A stretch of DNA of 64,000 nt from UBA4802 sp964509195. Its GTDB lineage: Bacteria > Spirochaetota > UBA4802 > UB4802. The position numbers were made by a program, and so were the translations under genes. Positions 25,459 to 34,878 of this stretch are shown piece after piece. The notes below the pieces were generated by a model that ran no database searches, had not been told where the DNA came from, and was given only the letters and a program-made list of their open reading frames with translations. The stretch is taken from contig CAZDWJ010000006.1 in NCBI GenBank assembly GCA_964509195.1, forward strand, positions 1 through 64,000, read 5' to 3'. Position 1 is the stretch's first letter. The number at the start of each line of letters is the position of its first letter.

Positions 25459-25995
25459 TTATACATTTTCCTTATCTAAAGAAGCTAACATAAAAAATAT
25501 AATGGCACATATAATAATAGTATTGAACATAAACCACAGAAAAGACAATTCTTTTTCGGTTACCCAGGTATATGTCATTGAAGCCAATGTGCCTGTTGCA
25601 AAGAAAAACAGAATTATCTCATAGTATTGTGAAAGAGCTGCAGCGACAGTATCCAGAAAAGAGTCAGATACGGTTACCTTCATTGGTTCGTAAGAATGGC
25701 GAATTTGTGGCAGGATTATAAAAAGAAGTATACAGAACACTGAAGACTGGAAAAACCAGTTGGTTGATAATAATGGTATTAATATTCCAAATATAAGAGA
25801 TACCAATCCGTATACAGGGTAAAGCCTGAATTTTGACAGTAGTGGTATCCAGTGTTCAGGTATAAGAAAAACAACCTGCTTTAACTCCTGTTTTGTATAT
25901 TCATCCTTTGCATTAAAAAGTTTATAGTATTCGTATACGATGACAATAAGGCTGGCATAGAAAATGCATAATAGTATAATTGACAACAATCCCAT
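25459..25995 (-). CDS. Integral membrane protein of unknown function
   Basis: The 178-residue protein has about five hydrophobic segments (residues 3-22, 60-78, 84-98, 122-142 and 152-172) and a charged loop YKLFNAKDEYTKQELKQ between the first two. I find no enzymatic or transport motif and do not recognise the family. It stands alone on the minus strand, about 240 bases upstream of the lipoprotein gene. Confidence 0.6.
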   Translation of the reverse strand: MGLLSIILLCIFYASLIVIVYEYYKLFNAKDEYTKQELKQVVFLIPEHWIPLLSKFRLYPVYGLVSLIFGILIPLLSTNWFFQSSVFCILLFIILPQIRHSYEPMKVTVSDSFLDTVAAALSQYYEIILFFFATGTLASMTYTWVTEKELSFLWFMFNTIIICAIIFFMLASLDKENV

Positions 25996-26261
25996 TGCAC
26001 TCCTCCATTTAAATAATTAATAATGCCATTTGGAATTCTTAAAATTTCTTTAAAAATAAATATAACCGTTAGTTGAAAAGACCTTCTTTATGATTATTAT
26101 ATTACATAATTGTCTCTACTTTTAGCTACACTGAAAGCATTTGCATATAAGAAATTGTAGTATAGTATGAATTGTGCTGTTTGTCTATTACCACACTTTA
26201 TTATTTTCTGCAAGCATTTTATTGCAATAGGCTATGCTAGCAAAAAATACCTAATCAGTAA

Positions 26262-26870
26262 CTATCGCACAATATATACTTTTCTTCCTTTTACGTTAAG
26301 TTTGTCCTGGCAAAATAGCTTTACTGATTCAATAAGAATCTTATGTTCTTCTTTGAGGATTCGGGCAGAGAGTGTGTCTTCTGTATCATCATCGTACACT
26401 GGCACTGCGCGTTGCAAAATGATTGGCCCTGAATCAGTGCCTTCATCAATGAAGTGAGTTGTGCAACCTGAGATTTTAACACCGTAATCAAGCGCCTGCT
26501 TCTGTGCGTGAGTGCCGGGAAATGCGGGAAGAAGCGCAGGATGTATATTAATAATTCTGTTTTTGAACTCGTTTACAAAGTATGGTGTGAGCAGGCGCAT
26601 GTAACCAGCAGTCACCACCAGGTCAGTATGATGTTTTTGCAGCAGCGCAACCATTGCCTTCTCATGGTCCTGGCGTGTTGCATACTCTTTGGGGTTCACA
26701 AAAAAAGCTGGCATTGAAAGCTCACGGGCTATATCAAGAGCTTTTACCCCTGGTTTATCTGATATAACAATACCTAATAGTGCAGGGATTTCACCTTTGA
26801 GTATTGCCTGTGCTACTGCATGAAAATTTGAGCCGCGACCTGAAACCAAAAATGATACTGTTTTTTTCAT
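26262..26870 (-). CDS. purN: Phosphoribosylglycinamide formyltransferase (GART)
   Basis: The 202-residue protein is a full-length PurN: N-terminal phosphate loop VSGRGSNFHA (about 8-17), the catalytic Asn-His in IINIHPALLPAFPG (about 105-118), and THFIDEGTDSGPII with the conserved catalytic Asp (about 140-153). It transfers formyl from 10-formyltetrahydrofolate to GAR in purine synthesis. It ends an operon-like run moeA, PP-loop protein, purN. Its last codons CGA TAG lie within an extended GCGATAGY element (26256-26270). Confidence 0.92.
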   Translation of the reverse strand: MKKTVSFLVSGRGSNFHAVAQAILKGEIPALLGIVISDKPGVKALDIARELSMPAFFVNPKEYATRQDHEKAMVALLQKHHTDLVVTAGYMRLLTPYFVNEFKNRIINIHPALLPAFPGTHAQKQALDYGVKISGCTTHFIDEGTDSGPIILQRAVPVYDDDTEDTLSARILKEEHKILIESVKLFCQDKLNVKGRKVYIVR

Positions 26871-26898
26871 TATATGACCTCAACGTGCTTTTGTATAA

Positions 26899-27891
26899 TT
26901 ACACGCGCATTGAAGAAAGTAATGCATCATCAATTGGCGTGTGCGAGTATAATGTTGTAATCTGTTTACCCCTGATAAATAATGCAACACTATTTTCACT
27001 CTCTGTTGGCTTGCCATACCGTGTTATGATCTGTGCAAGTAGTGGATAATCATTTTCTGAAATAATTCCCTTTCCATAGATAACAGGGGCTTTAAACAAA
27101 GGTTCTAAATAAAAATCAGCTACAGCTTTGTACCGTTCCAAAATTATGCATTCTTTTTCATTGCGTGCAACTATGATGGTAGCATTGTCATGTAAGCGAT
27201 AGTGCCTGCCTACATTGGCTAAAAAAAGATCAAGGCTGCTGAAGGGCTGATGCGCTATAAGATCTTTGACACGTGTGGCAATCTGAGGGATGGTTAAAAA
27301 ACATCCACCCGCAGGTGATTGAAACTGGGTTATCCCGAATTGTTGTGCTAGCTCAAATTGTACATCACGTGAACGCCCACAGATAGCATAGAGTTTTTCT
27401 CGGTCAACGATGCCTTCTTTTTCAGGGATAGTTGGTGGCAGCAATCGTGCAGATAATGGCCTGAGGACAAACCCCTGCAATCCACTTTCTTTTTCTATGT
27501 GGGTCAGCATTGATCTATATTGCGACATGGGTCGCTGACCTACCACCTCGCCTGTTATGACAAATGAAGCGTTGAGTGTATGCATGTATTCCATAGCTTT
27601 TTGTAAAAAGAAAATTTTACAATCAATACAGGGGTTGGCGTGTTTGCCATAGCCATGTTTTGGGTGTGCTACAACCTTTGCATATTCATCATCACAGCGA
27701 TAATATATCAGCGGAAGGTTAATCTGCTGTGCAAGCGTTGAAGGCTGTAGCTGCTCTGGTGGTAATTCAGGATCAACAGAAGGAAGTATGCAGTAAAGTC
27801 CAATTACCTCAATTCCCTGTTGCATAATGACTGTCGCAGCAAGGAGGCTATCAAGGCCGCCTGAATACAGTGCAATTGCTTTTTTGTTCAT
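26899..27891 (-). CDS. PP-loop ATP pyrophosphatase, ThiI/MnmA-like thiolation enzyme
   Basis: The 330-residue protein has the PP-loop SGGLDS (about 10-15) that binds ATP for adenylating a substrate, a CIDCK pair of cysteines (about 95-99) and a further conserved Cys in PAGGCFLT (about 203). This layout matches bacterial thiouridylase-like proteins of the ThiI/MnmA group that lack the full MnmA C-terminus. It lies three bases downstream of moeA, so a role in sulfur transfer linked to molybdopterin, or in tRNA thiolation, is possible. The neighbourhood is suggestive, not proof. Confidence 0.7.
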   Translation of the reverse strand: MNKKAIALYSGGLDSLLAATVIMQQGIEVIGLYCILPSVDPELPPEQLQPSTLAQQINLPLIYYRCDDEYAKVVAHPKHGYGKHANPCIDCKIFFLQKAMEYMHTLNASFVITGEVVGQRPMSQYRSMLTHIEKESGLQGFVLRPLSARLLPPTIPEKEGIVDREKLYAICGRSRDVQFELAQQFGITQFQSPAGGCFLTIPQIATRVKDLIAHQPFSSLDLFLANVGRHYRLHDNATIIVARNEKECIILERYKAVADFYLEPLFKAPVIYGKGIISENDYPLLAQIITRYGKPTESENSVALFIRGKQITTLYSHTPIDDALLSSMRV

Positions 27892-27894
27892 AGG

Positions 27895-29124
27895 TTACAC
27901 TTCAGGATGGTGAATAAGCTGTACTGTTACCATATCACCTGCGTGTACTGATAGCATATCAGGTGGCAGAATAATAAGACAATTTGCAAGCGCCATCGAA
28001 CGTAAGATTCCAGAACCTTGAGGTCCAGTTATACGCACATAAGCACTCCCTTCTTCAAACGAAAGTATACCACGGATATAGTGCGTTCTGCCGTCATTTT
28101 TGCGATTTATTGGTTCTTTACAGATAGCATGCAGTAAAGGTTTTTGCAATTTAGTGGCTCCCTGCATGGCAAGCATCGCTGGCCGCACAAACTGTAAAAA
28201 CGATACCATAGATGATACAGGATTTCCCGGCAGGCCAAAATACAGTGTCCTTTCTTTTTGTGCAAACACACAGGGCTTGCCCGGTTTCATTGCAATACGC
28301 TCAACAAGGATGGTAAATCCTGATTCACGCAACGCTTCTATAATAAAATCATACTTCCCTTCAGAAACACCACCTGAAGAAATAATGATATCACAGGATA
28401 GTGCATGTGCAATTGTGTGTTTACTTGCTTCAAGTGTGTCGCGTGCGATACCAATATAGTGTGGTATCCCGCCATATTCTGCAATCAGTGACATCAATGT
28501 GTAAGCATTTGAGTTGATGACCACGCCTTCTTTTAGTGGTGTCCCTGGCTCTGCAATCTCATCCCCGGTTGCTATAACCGCAACGCGTGGTTTTTGTGCG
28601 ACAGTTACTGTCAAAGCACCAACTGATGCCAAAAGGCCAACTGTTGCAGCAGTTATCCGCGTCCCCTTTGTAATAATGCACTGACCCTGTGTGATATCCT
28701 CACCTGCCTTGCGGATGTTATCGCCGCTTTTTACCTGTCTAAATATGGTTACGCGATTTCCTTCTTCTGTTGTTGATTCTTTTTCAACCACTGCGTCGGC
28801 TCCTTTCGGAATAGGTGCACCAGTCATGATGCGGATTGCATGTCCAGGCCCTAAGGTTACCTGACTTTGGATTATTCCTGCCTGGTATTCGCCAATGACT
28901 GGAAGTATGACTGGGTTTTCCTTTGAGGCAAGGGATGTGTCCTTAGCTACTATCGCATAGCCATCCATTGCAGAATTGGTATGATAGGGAATATTAACTG
29001 TAGCTATAATATCTTCTGCGCAAATACGGTTGAGTGCACTGGTAAAGTGGACTTTTTCGTTAGGTAATGTTGTTACGTGCGAAAGTATAGTGGCTAAAGC
29101 TTCGTCCGGTGTAATCATGGTCAT
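27895..29124 (-). CDS. moeA: Molybdopterin molybdenumtransferase
   Basis: The 409-residue protein shows MoeA order: HTNSAMDGYAI (about 47-57), MTGAPIPKGADAVV (about 100-113), the MoCF-domain motifs ATGDEI and IISSGGVSEGKYDFI, and KPGKPCVFA then GLPGNPVSSMVSF. It inserts molybdate into adenylylated molybdopterin. GGAGG precedes two possible ATGs (29124 and 29118). No other molybdenum cofactor genes are in the window. Its presence implies molybdo- or tungsto-enzymes elsewhere, possibly including selenocysteine-containing ones given the sel genes nearby. Confidence 0.92.
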   Translation of the reverse strand: MTMITPDEALATILSHVTTLPNEKVHFTSALNRICAEDIIATVNIPYHTNSAMDGYAIVAKDTSLASKENPVILPVIGEYQAGIIQSQVTLGPGHAIRIMTGAPIPKGADAVVEKESTTEEGNRVTIFRQVKSGDNIRKAGEDITQGQCIITKGTRITAATVGLLASVGALTVTVAQKPRVAVIATGDEIAEPGTPLKEGVVINSNAYTLMSLIAEYGGIPHYIGIARDTLEASKHTIAHALSCDIIISSGGVSEGKYDFIIEALRESGFTILVERIAMKPGKPCVFAQKERTLYFGLPGNPVSSMVSFLQFVRPAMLAMQGATKLQKPLLHAICKEPINRKNDGRTHYIRGILSFEEGSAYVRITGPQGSGILRSMALANCLIILPPDMLSVHAGDMVTVQLIHHPEV

Positions 29125-29426
29125 ACTGCCTCCGATGGTAATACCACAAGGATAGTAGAATTGTATCGCATAGGGATTGTCGTAACAATTTTATCGATAT
29201 GGTAGGGAAGTATCAGGTATATGAATTACATACGTCAAGAATTATATGATATCACTTTTTTAAGAGCTTCATAGCTGAAAAAGTAAAATCGTTATAAGTA
29301 TAGGTTAGCAACAATATGAAGAAATTTAAAAAAGAGTTAAAGGATTACAACAAGCTAACAGGGTTTAGAAAAATACATTATTGCAGACAATAATATGATA
29401 TAGTACAATACTGTATACATAGATAA
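29125..29426. other. Gene-free gap upstream of moeA
   Basis: About 300 A+T-rich bases between the moeA start and the stop of the sensor protein gene, both on the minus strand. Only very short frames are present, and I see no repeat, strong hairpin or RNA gene. Confidence 0.45.
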
Positions 29427-31814
29427 TCACCGCTTTGGCCAGAAATAGTGGTTGGGATCAAAATTGCTCATATATTCAAGGCACTTATCCAAGGGCATAG
29501 GTTTTGAGAAATAATACCCCTGTACTTCATCAACGCCAAGCCCTGTTAAGAATGCCAGTTGCTCCTTTGTCTCTACACCTTCGGCAATGGTTCTTTTTCC
29601 CAATGAATGAGCAAGGAGGACAATTGTTTTGACTATCTCAACATCATCCCTGTTATCAGGTAATCCCTTTACAAAAGAGGCGTCAATTTTCAATGAGCTG
29701 ACAGGTATTTTCTTTAAATATGAAAGGGATGAATATCCAGTGCCAAAGTCGTCAATGGCAATATTAATGCCAAACTGCTGCAGTGTATTGCAGGTATCGA
29801 TGACCTCGGCTTCATCAGACATAAGTAAATTTTCAGTTACTTCAATTTGTAGGTGTGAAGGATTAATTAAAGAACTTTTCACTATCTTGATGATATCAAT
29901 AATGAAATTGGTATCATAAAATTGTGAAGGCGATACATTGAATGAGATAGTGAATCCCTGCTTCTGAAATGCTGGTTTTATTTGCACCTGGCGGGTCACT
30001 TCGGCAACAATCCACTTGCCAACCTGAATAATGATATCTGATGATTCAAGAACTGAGATAAAATGCGATGGTGAGAGTATGCCACGTGTGGGGTGATTCC
30101 AGCGTATGAGGGCTTCCAGGCCTGAAATCTGTCTGGTACCAAGGTCAATCTTTGGTTGATAGTATAACTGAAATTCATTGTTCTTCAATGCTGACCTGAG
30201 TTCCTGTTCCAGTGCAATTTTTTTAATATTTTTTTGAAAGAGTTTTTCAGAATAAAAGCATACTGTACTGTATCCTTTCTTTTTGGCTTCAGAAAGTGCA
30301 AACTTTGATTTTTGAATGATATCGTCAGGAGTATTTCCATCATTGGGGAAAACAGCAATGCCGGTGGAATAGGTAATAATCAGTTTATTGCTCACATCAT
30401 CAAATGTCTTTATCGATAATTGTTTCAGCCCATCAACAAAATTGTTCAATTCCATATCATCAGCAAATGGAAAGATTGTGTAAAACTCATCAGCATTACG
30501 TGCTAACAGATTTGAGCCATGCATTAATTGAGAAATCCTTTTAGCAAATTCCTGTAATATTTTGTCACCCTGTAAGTAGCCAAATGAGTTATTAATAGCC
30601 GTAAAATTATCAATATCAATGGTCACTATGGCTAATTTAATATTTTGCTGTAATGCTACTTTCATTTGTGATGATAGCGTTGATGCAAAATAATTCATAT
30701 TACCAAGGCCTGTCAATGCGTCACGGAAAAGAACTGCTTCGTATTCTTTATCCCTTCGAATTGTGCGAATGGCAAAAGAAATATCATTCGCTACTTCCTG
30801 AAGCATGGCTGCTTCACCCAGACTTGCAAAATTTTCTTGACTAGAGTAAAGCGCAATAGCACCAATTGCGTTTTCCTGTTCATTGGGAATGATTGGCATT
30901 ACAATTATTGATTTGAAGCCATGCTTTTGTGCTCTGTCTTTCCACGGCTTAAAACGGGGATCTTCATCAGGATAGTTAATTCTTACTGTAGTTTTTTCAC
31001 GTATCGCTATTCCTATTGGTCCATTGCCTTCAGGTATTGAAGGATCAGTTGATATAAAAATATTATGCAAATAGTCCGTTTTCCCATACATTGCCACAGG
31101 TGTTACCTTCAAATCATTCTGAACTATACCAACCCACGCTAAATCAAAATTACCCACTGAAACAAGGATTTTGACGGCATTTTCAAATAGATTTTTTTCA
31201 TCATCTGTGCGGATTATTAGGTCATTGATTTCATGTGTCAAACGGTAAGCTCTGCTCAATCGTTCCAGTTCTTTTTTGGAATCAGAAATTTTTTTGTCCT
31301 TCATAAAAAGATATGCATAAAGGATTAATGTAAGGTCAAGAAATACAATTTTTATGTATGATTTTATTATAGATATTGCTTGGTTGGTTCCTGTGATTGT
31401 AGTATTAATGTAGTCTAAAAGATGAGAATATAAATTGCCATAAGTACTTGAAAAAAGAATCGGGTCCACATCATGTTTTTCAAGCTGTATGCCAACCTTT
31501 AATCTATTTAGCAAATAATCATTATCAATTATTGGTGAAGCAAATCGTTTAAAATAATCATTGAGTGCCTGTTTATGATTTGTAATAAACGTATAGTCAT
31601 GGAAAAATTTTTTAAAACTATTGATGCCCTGCAAATGAGAATGAAATTCATCCCAAAGGTTATCAGGGGCATTGTTGATTAATTGGTGTATAGTATTAAT
31701 AATTTCTTTGTCCTGTGTATCAATAGACAAGGAATACTGCAACTCCTGAATGAATTGTTCATCCAGGTTAAGATTCTGGGATATTAGAGATATTAATCGA
31801 TCAAGATTTTTCAT
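29427..31814 (-). CDS. Globin-like sensor / GAF / degenerate GGDEF / EAL protein (cyclic di-GMP phosphodiesterase)
   Basis: The 795-residue cytoplasmic protein starts with a protoglobin-like helical domain (about 1-175; KVGIQLEKHDVDPILFSSTY and IVFLDLTLILYAY). The position of the heme-ligating His appears to be Leu111. A GAF domain follows (about 195-350), then a GGDEF domain (about 365-520) whose signature is NADEF, so cyclase activity is doubtful. The EAL domain (about 535-785) is complete: EALIRW, FNVSPSQ, EVTEN, DDFGTGYSSL, AEGVE, QGYYFSKP. The likely net activity is cyclic di-GMP hydrolysis under control of the N-terminal sensors. Confidence 0.85.
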   Translation of the reverse strand: MKNLDRLISLISQNLNLDEQFIQELQYSLSIDTQDKEIINTIHQLINNAPDNLWDEFHSHLQGINSFKKFFHDYTFITNHKQALNDYFKRFASPIIDNDYLLNRLKVGIQLEKHDVDPILFSSTYGNLYSHLLDYINTTITGTNQAISIIKSYIKIVFLDLTLILYAYLFMKDKKISDSKKELERLSRAYRLTHEINDLIIRTDDEKNLFENAVKILVSVGNFDLAWVGIVQNDLKVTPVAMYGKTDYLHNIFISTDPSIPEGNGPIGIAIREKTTVRINYPDEDPRFKPWKDRAQKHGFKSIIVMPIIPNEQENAIGAIALYSSQENFASLGEAAMLQEVANDISFAIRTIRRDKEYEAVLFRDALTGLGNMNYFASTLSSQMKVALQQNIKLAIVTIDIDNFTAINNSFGYLQGDKILQEFAKRISQLMHGSNLLARNADEFYTIFPFADDMELNNFVDGLKQLSIKTFDDVSNKLIITYSTGIAVFPNDGNTPDDIIQKSKFALSEAKKKGYSTVCFYSEKLFQKNIKKIALEQELRSALKNNEFQLYYQPKIDLGTRQISGLEALIRWNHPTRGILSPSHFISVLESSDIIIQVGKWIVAEVTRQVQIKPAFQKQGFTISFNVSPSQFYDTNFIIDIIKIVKSSLINPSHLQIEVTENLLMSDEAEVIDTCNTLQQFGINIAIDDFGTGYSSLSYLKKIPVSSLKIDASFVKGLPDNRDDVEIVKTIVLLAHSLGKRTIAEGVETKEQLAFLTGLGVDEVQGYYFSKPMPLDKCLEYMSNFDPNHYFWPKR

Positions 31815-32129
31815 TTTAAAATATATTCCGTCTGGACTTATTATTATTTATAATTTTTTAAATTTAGCTCTTTGTCAACAAAAATTCAGCATTTTTTTAA
31901 TCATAAATAATAATTGTACTAAATGTATTTAATGTAATTAAAATAATCATATAAAATTATACCCAGTATTCTATTATATTCGTGATAATGAATGATTTTT
32001 ACTGAGTTTGTCTATTGTTAGGAAGCAAAAGGGGTCAGAGCACTTTTTGTTTTGCTAAAAATTATATGCGTATATAGGGTCAGAGAATAAAAATGAGAAA
32101 ATATCCATACGGAATAGAGCAATTAGTGG
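31815..32129. other. Gap with GGGGTCAGAG repeat remnants
   Basis: The gap of about 315 bases contains GGGGTCAGAGC at 32031-32041 and GGGTCAGAG at 32077-32085, direct copies 46 bases apart, and related to 18189-18199. This is compatible with the left-over ends of a REP/RAYT-type element. The rest is A+T-rich and featureless. Confidence 0.45.
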
Positions 32130-33854
32130 CTATGTTGAAATGGTGTACTTATTTTCAAATTTAAGTAGATATAGTATACCTGTAAAACAGATAATAAAAA
32201 CAGCAATATACATATACGCATAGTCTTTTTGTAAAAATAGAGCTCCTATGCCAAATAAAAGACTATATGTTGCAATTATCCCCAGAATAGTCTGCAGTAT
32301 TCGCAGTAATAGCACGTGATAGGGTGTAGAGTCTTTGTATTGTTTTCTTAGTGGCGTAAACCCAAACTCAGGTTTTACGGTTGTATAAAAAGATGTGATT
32401 TTTTCAGTATCTACTGGTTTTGTTATAAACGTTACTGCAAGCCAGCATATCGTTGTAAATGGCACAATGATCAGAAGATTGTAAGGGAAGGCAATTCCCA
32501 GCACAAACCGCGATACAATGACTGCAGGTATGGGTGCAACCATGGCAGTAATTTCTGACCATGCATTGATGCGCCACCAGTACCAGCGCAGCATTAGTAC
32601 AGGCCCTATACCTGCACCACATTCGATAATAAACGCCCATGCTCCTGATATAGAATTAATTACAAAAATAAGCGCGCTAGCAATAATAACCAGAGCTATC
32701 GTACAGACCTGTGCAACGATAACATAATGTCGTTCATCTTTTTGTGGGAAAATAAAGCGCCGGTACAAATCATTTACCAGGTATGAACTACCCCAGTTCA
32801 AGTGTGTAGAGATAGTTGACATGTAGGCTGCTAAGAATGCTGCCACAACTAACCCCTTTAACCCTTGTGGAAGGAAATCACGGATAGCAAATATGTACGT
32901 TGCCTTTGATTGATCTTTAGGTATATCAGGGTAAAGTACCATTGTGGCAAGGGCAACGATTATCCACGGCCACGGACGCAACGCATAATGAGCTATTGTA
33001 AACCATAGGGTTGCTTTAAGTGAGTGAGTTTCGTCTTTGGAGGACATCATTCGCTGTGCAATGTAGCCGCCACCGCCTGGTTCTGCACCGGGGTACCAGC
33101 AGGCCCACCACTGCACACCTATGAATAATATAAATGCGGAAAGCGGAATAGAGGAGCTATCGCCAAATGGAATAAATGAAAAAGCTTCTGGATGTATTTT
33201 ATTAAGCATACCTGCTATGCCATCTACTGACGGATTACCTGTGACGACAATGGCAAGCACAATACATCCACCCATTGCAATGATGAACTGCACAAAATCG
33301 GTGACAGCAACCGCCCACAAACCCCCCAGTGCCGAATACACGCCCACAAAGAGCATAGCAGCAATCACAATGAAGAAAACATGTTGCTGGTCTAAGCCAA
33401 CAAGATGCATAAGTATCTGTGCAAGGGCAACGTTAACCCACCCCATTATAATGCAGTTGGCAAAAAGTCCAAGATAAACGGCTTTAAATCCCCGCAAAAA
33501 GGATGCTTCTTTGCCACTGTATCGCAATTCAATAAACTCAATGTCGGTAGTAATTCCAGCACGCCGCCACAGTTTTGCAAAGAAGAACACAGTAACAATA
33601 TTTGCCGCAACCATATTCCACCACAACCAGTTGCCGGCTATGCCACCACTGCGTACCAGCTCAGTGACAGCCAGTGGCGTGTCAGCGGCAAAGGTTGTTG
33701 CCACCATGGCAGTGCCGGCTATCCACCAGGGAAGGCTTCGGCCAGAAAGGAAAAATGCGTGAGTACTGGTACGTGCACGCTTTGCATACATGACAGCAAC
33801 TATCAGGCTGAATATCACATAGGCAGCGATGATGATGTAATCTAAAGTGGACAT
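32130..33854 (-). CDS. Sodium:solute symporter (SSS/SLC5 family)
   Basis: The 574-residue protein has about 13-14 membrane helices and SSS family motifs: FFLSGRSLPWW near helix 2, TTFAADTPLAVTELVRSGG, and YSALGGLWAVAVTDFVQF in the middle, where the sodium site lies. The substrate (amino acid, sugar, carboxylate) cannot be assigned. Its ATG overlaps the stop of the upstream CheX-like gene by one base (TAATG), so the two are translationally coupled, an unusual pairing of a transporter with a chemotaxis-type phosphatase domain. Confidence 0.88.
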   Translation of the reverse strand: MSTLDYIIIAAYVIFSLIVAVMYAKRARTSTHAFFLSGRSLPWWIAGTAMVATTFAADTPLAVTELVRSGGIAGNWLWWNMVAANIVTVFFFAKLWRRAGITTDIEFIELRYSGKEASFLRGFKAVYLGLFANCIIMGWVNVALAQILMHLVGLDQQHVFFIVIAAMLFVGVYSALGGLWAVAVTDFVQFIIAMGGCIVLAIVVTGNPSVDGIAGMLNKIHPEAFSFIPFGDSSSIPLSAFILFIGVQWWACWYPGAEPGGGGYIAQRMMSSKDETHSLKATLWFTIAHYALRPWPWIIVALATMVLYPDIPKDQSKATYIFAIRDFLPQGLKGLVVAAFLAAYMSTISTHLNWGSSYLVNDLYRRFIFPQKDERHYVIVAQVCTIALVIIASALIFVINSISGAWAFIIECGAGIGPVLMLRWYWWRINAWSEITAMVAPIPAVIVSRFVLGIAFPYNLLIIVPFTTICWLAVTFITKPVDTEKITSFYTTVKPEFGFTPLRKQYKDSTPYHVLLLRILQTILGIIATYSLLFGIGALFLQKDYAYMYIAVFIICFTGILYLLKFENKYTIST

Positions 33855-34315
33855 TATCTATGCAGAAAATCCTTGTAGTAGAAATCAATATCAAAGCCAC
33901 CAAAGCGCGATTCAAATGAAAGGTTGATATTTTCGTACAGGGTTTTAAGCGGTATCTGTTCTTCATTATATTCAGGTGGCGATGGTTTCAAGTTGTGCTT
34001 TATGAATTGCAATTGATTTATAAAGGTACCTGTAATCAGGTTAGCTATCTCCCCAGCAACATCCGGGTAATATTTCTTTACATTGCCTTTGGTGTTGTAA
34101 AAGAAGTTTCTTGTAAGTTGCAGCAATGTGGATTCAGGAAAGTTTATTATAAGTTCACCCTTCATTGTACCGTCAAGTTCTATTGTAACTTTTGGATCAT
34201 TGGGATTTGATTGAGTTTCAAAAACTTCTTTTATATCAGGATCATGAAGGAAATTTTTAAAAATATGGTCAACCGAACGGGCCAAGATCCGGGTATAACG
34301 TTCATAATTGTTCAT
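33854..34315 (-). CDS. CheX-like (CheC/CheX/FliY-type) phosphatase-fold protein
   Basis: The 153-residue protein has the CheX layout: an N-terminal strand-helix, a central TIELDGTMKGELIINFPEST strand pair, and the signature DVAGEIANLITGTF (about 82-95), where Glu and Asn correspond to the catalytic E..N of CheY-P phosphatases. KPSPP follows where CheX has its L.LS.P turn. It may dephosphorylate a response regulator or serve as a non-enzymatic partner. No other chemotaxis genes are near. It is coupled to the sodium symporter gene by a TAATG overlap. Confidence 0.65.
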   Translation of the reverse strand: MNNYERYTRILARSVDHIFKNFLHDPDIKEVFETQSNPNDPKVTIELDGTMKGELIINFPESTLLQLTRNFFYNTKGNVKKYYPDVAGEIANLITGTFINQLQFIKHNLKPSPPEYNEEQIPLKTLYENINLSFESRFGGFDIDFYYKDFLHR

Positions 34316-34878
34316 CTAATACACTCCAGTATTTATAACATGCTGATAATGACATAATAAGACATAATAAAGTTAAAAGACAATCAAAAATTAGCATCTG
34401 AATGCATTATTTTTTATATGCCTATAGAACTATCAGGGAATACAGCAATTGTGCGGTGATTTACACTACAAATGATGAGTGATACATAATGGGTATTTTT
34501 GATACTAATTGAACATATTTAATATTATGACAATGCAATTTTTATTCTTGTTTTTGTCCACATTCTTACAGATTTTAACAGAAATTAATTTTTGAATACC
34601 TTGTGTGCAGTCAATTGTCAAAGTCGTATAAACAGGGCAAAATAAATTTTTTTTAAAAATCAGTTGCTTTGAAAATGCTGAATATTCCAGATATTATGGT
34701 GTATTTAGTCAAAAAAATTACACAATTAATTTTTCCACGATGCGACATAGTGTAAGCACAAAAGTCGTTAGCCAATTAATTTAGTAAATTAATGTCATTG
34801 GAATGCAGTTTTGTGGATAATGTGGATAACTTTGTGAATATTAATATAAACGGACTGTTTTTTATATTAATCAACATT
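34316..34878. other. Long A+T-rich intergenic region with DnaA-box-like cluster
   Basis: The 560-base gene-free stretch lies between two minus-strand genes. The part nearest coaX holds two adjacent perfect TGTGGATAA boxes plus a third near-match, A+T-rich inverted repeats and an opposite-orientation one-mismatch box (see 34554-34871). The remainder must include the promoter of the CheX/symporter pair. No reading frame of note is seen. Confidence 0.55.
34554..34871. other. Cluster of DnaA boxes with A+T-rich inverted repeats (origin-like or DnaA-binding site)
   Basis: Perfect DnaA-type boxes TGTGGATAA lie head to tail at 34812-34820 and 34821-34829. TGTGAATAT at 34833-34841 is a close match, and TTGTCCACA at 34554-34562 (opposite strand) differs by one base. 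Directly after the boxes, ATTAATATAAA (34840-34850) and TTTATATTAAT (34861-34871) form a perfect inverted repeat. Another, ATTAATTTA/TAAATTAAT, lies at 34775-34793. The arrangement resembles an initiator-binding region with an unwinding element. No dnaA, dnaN or parAB is adjacent, so it could equally be a DnaA-titration or regulatory locus. Confidence 0.45.
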
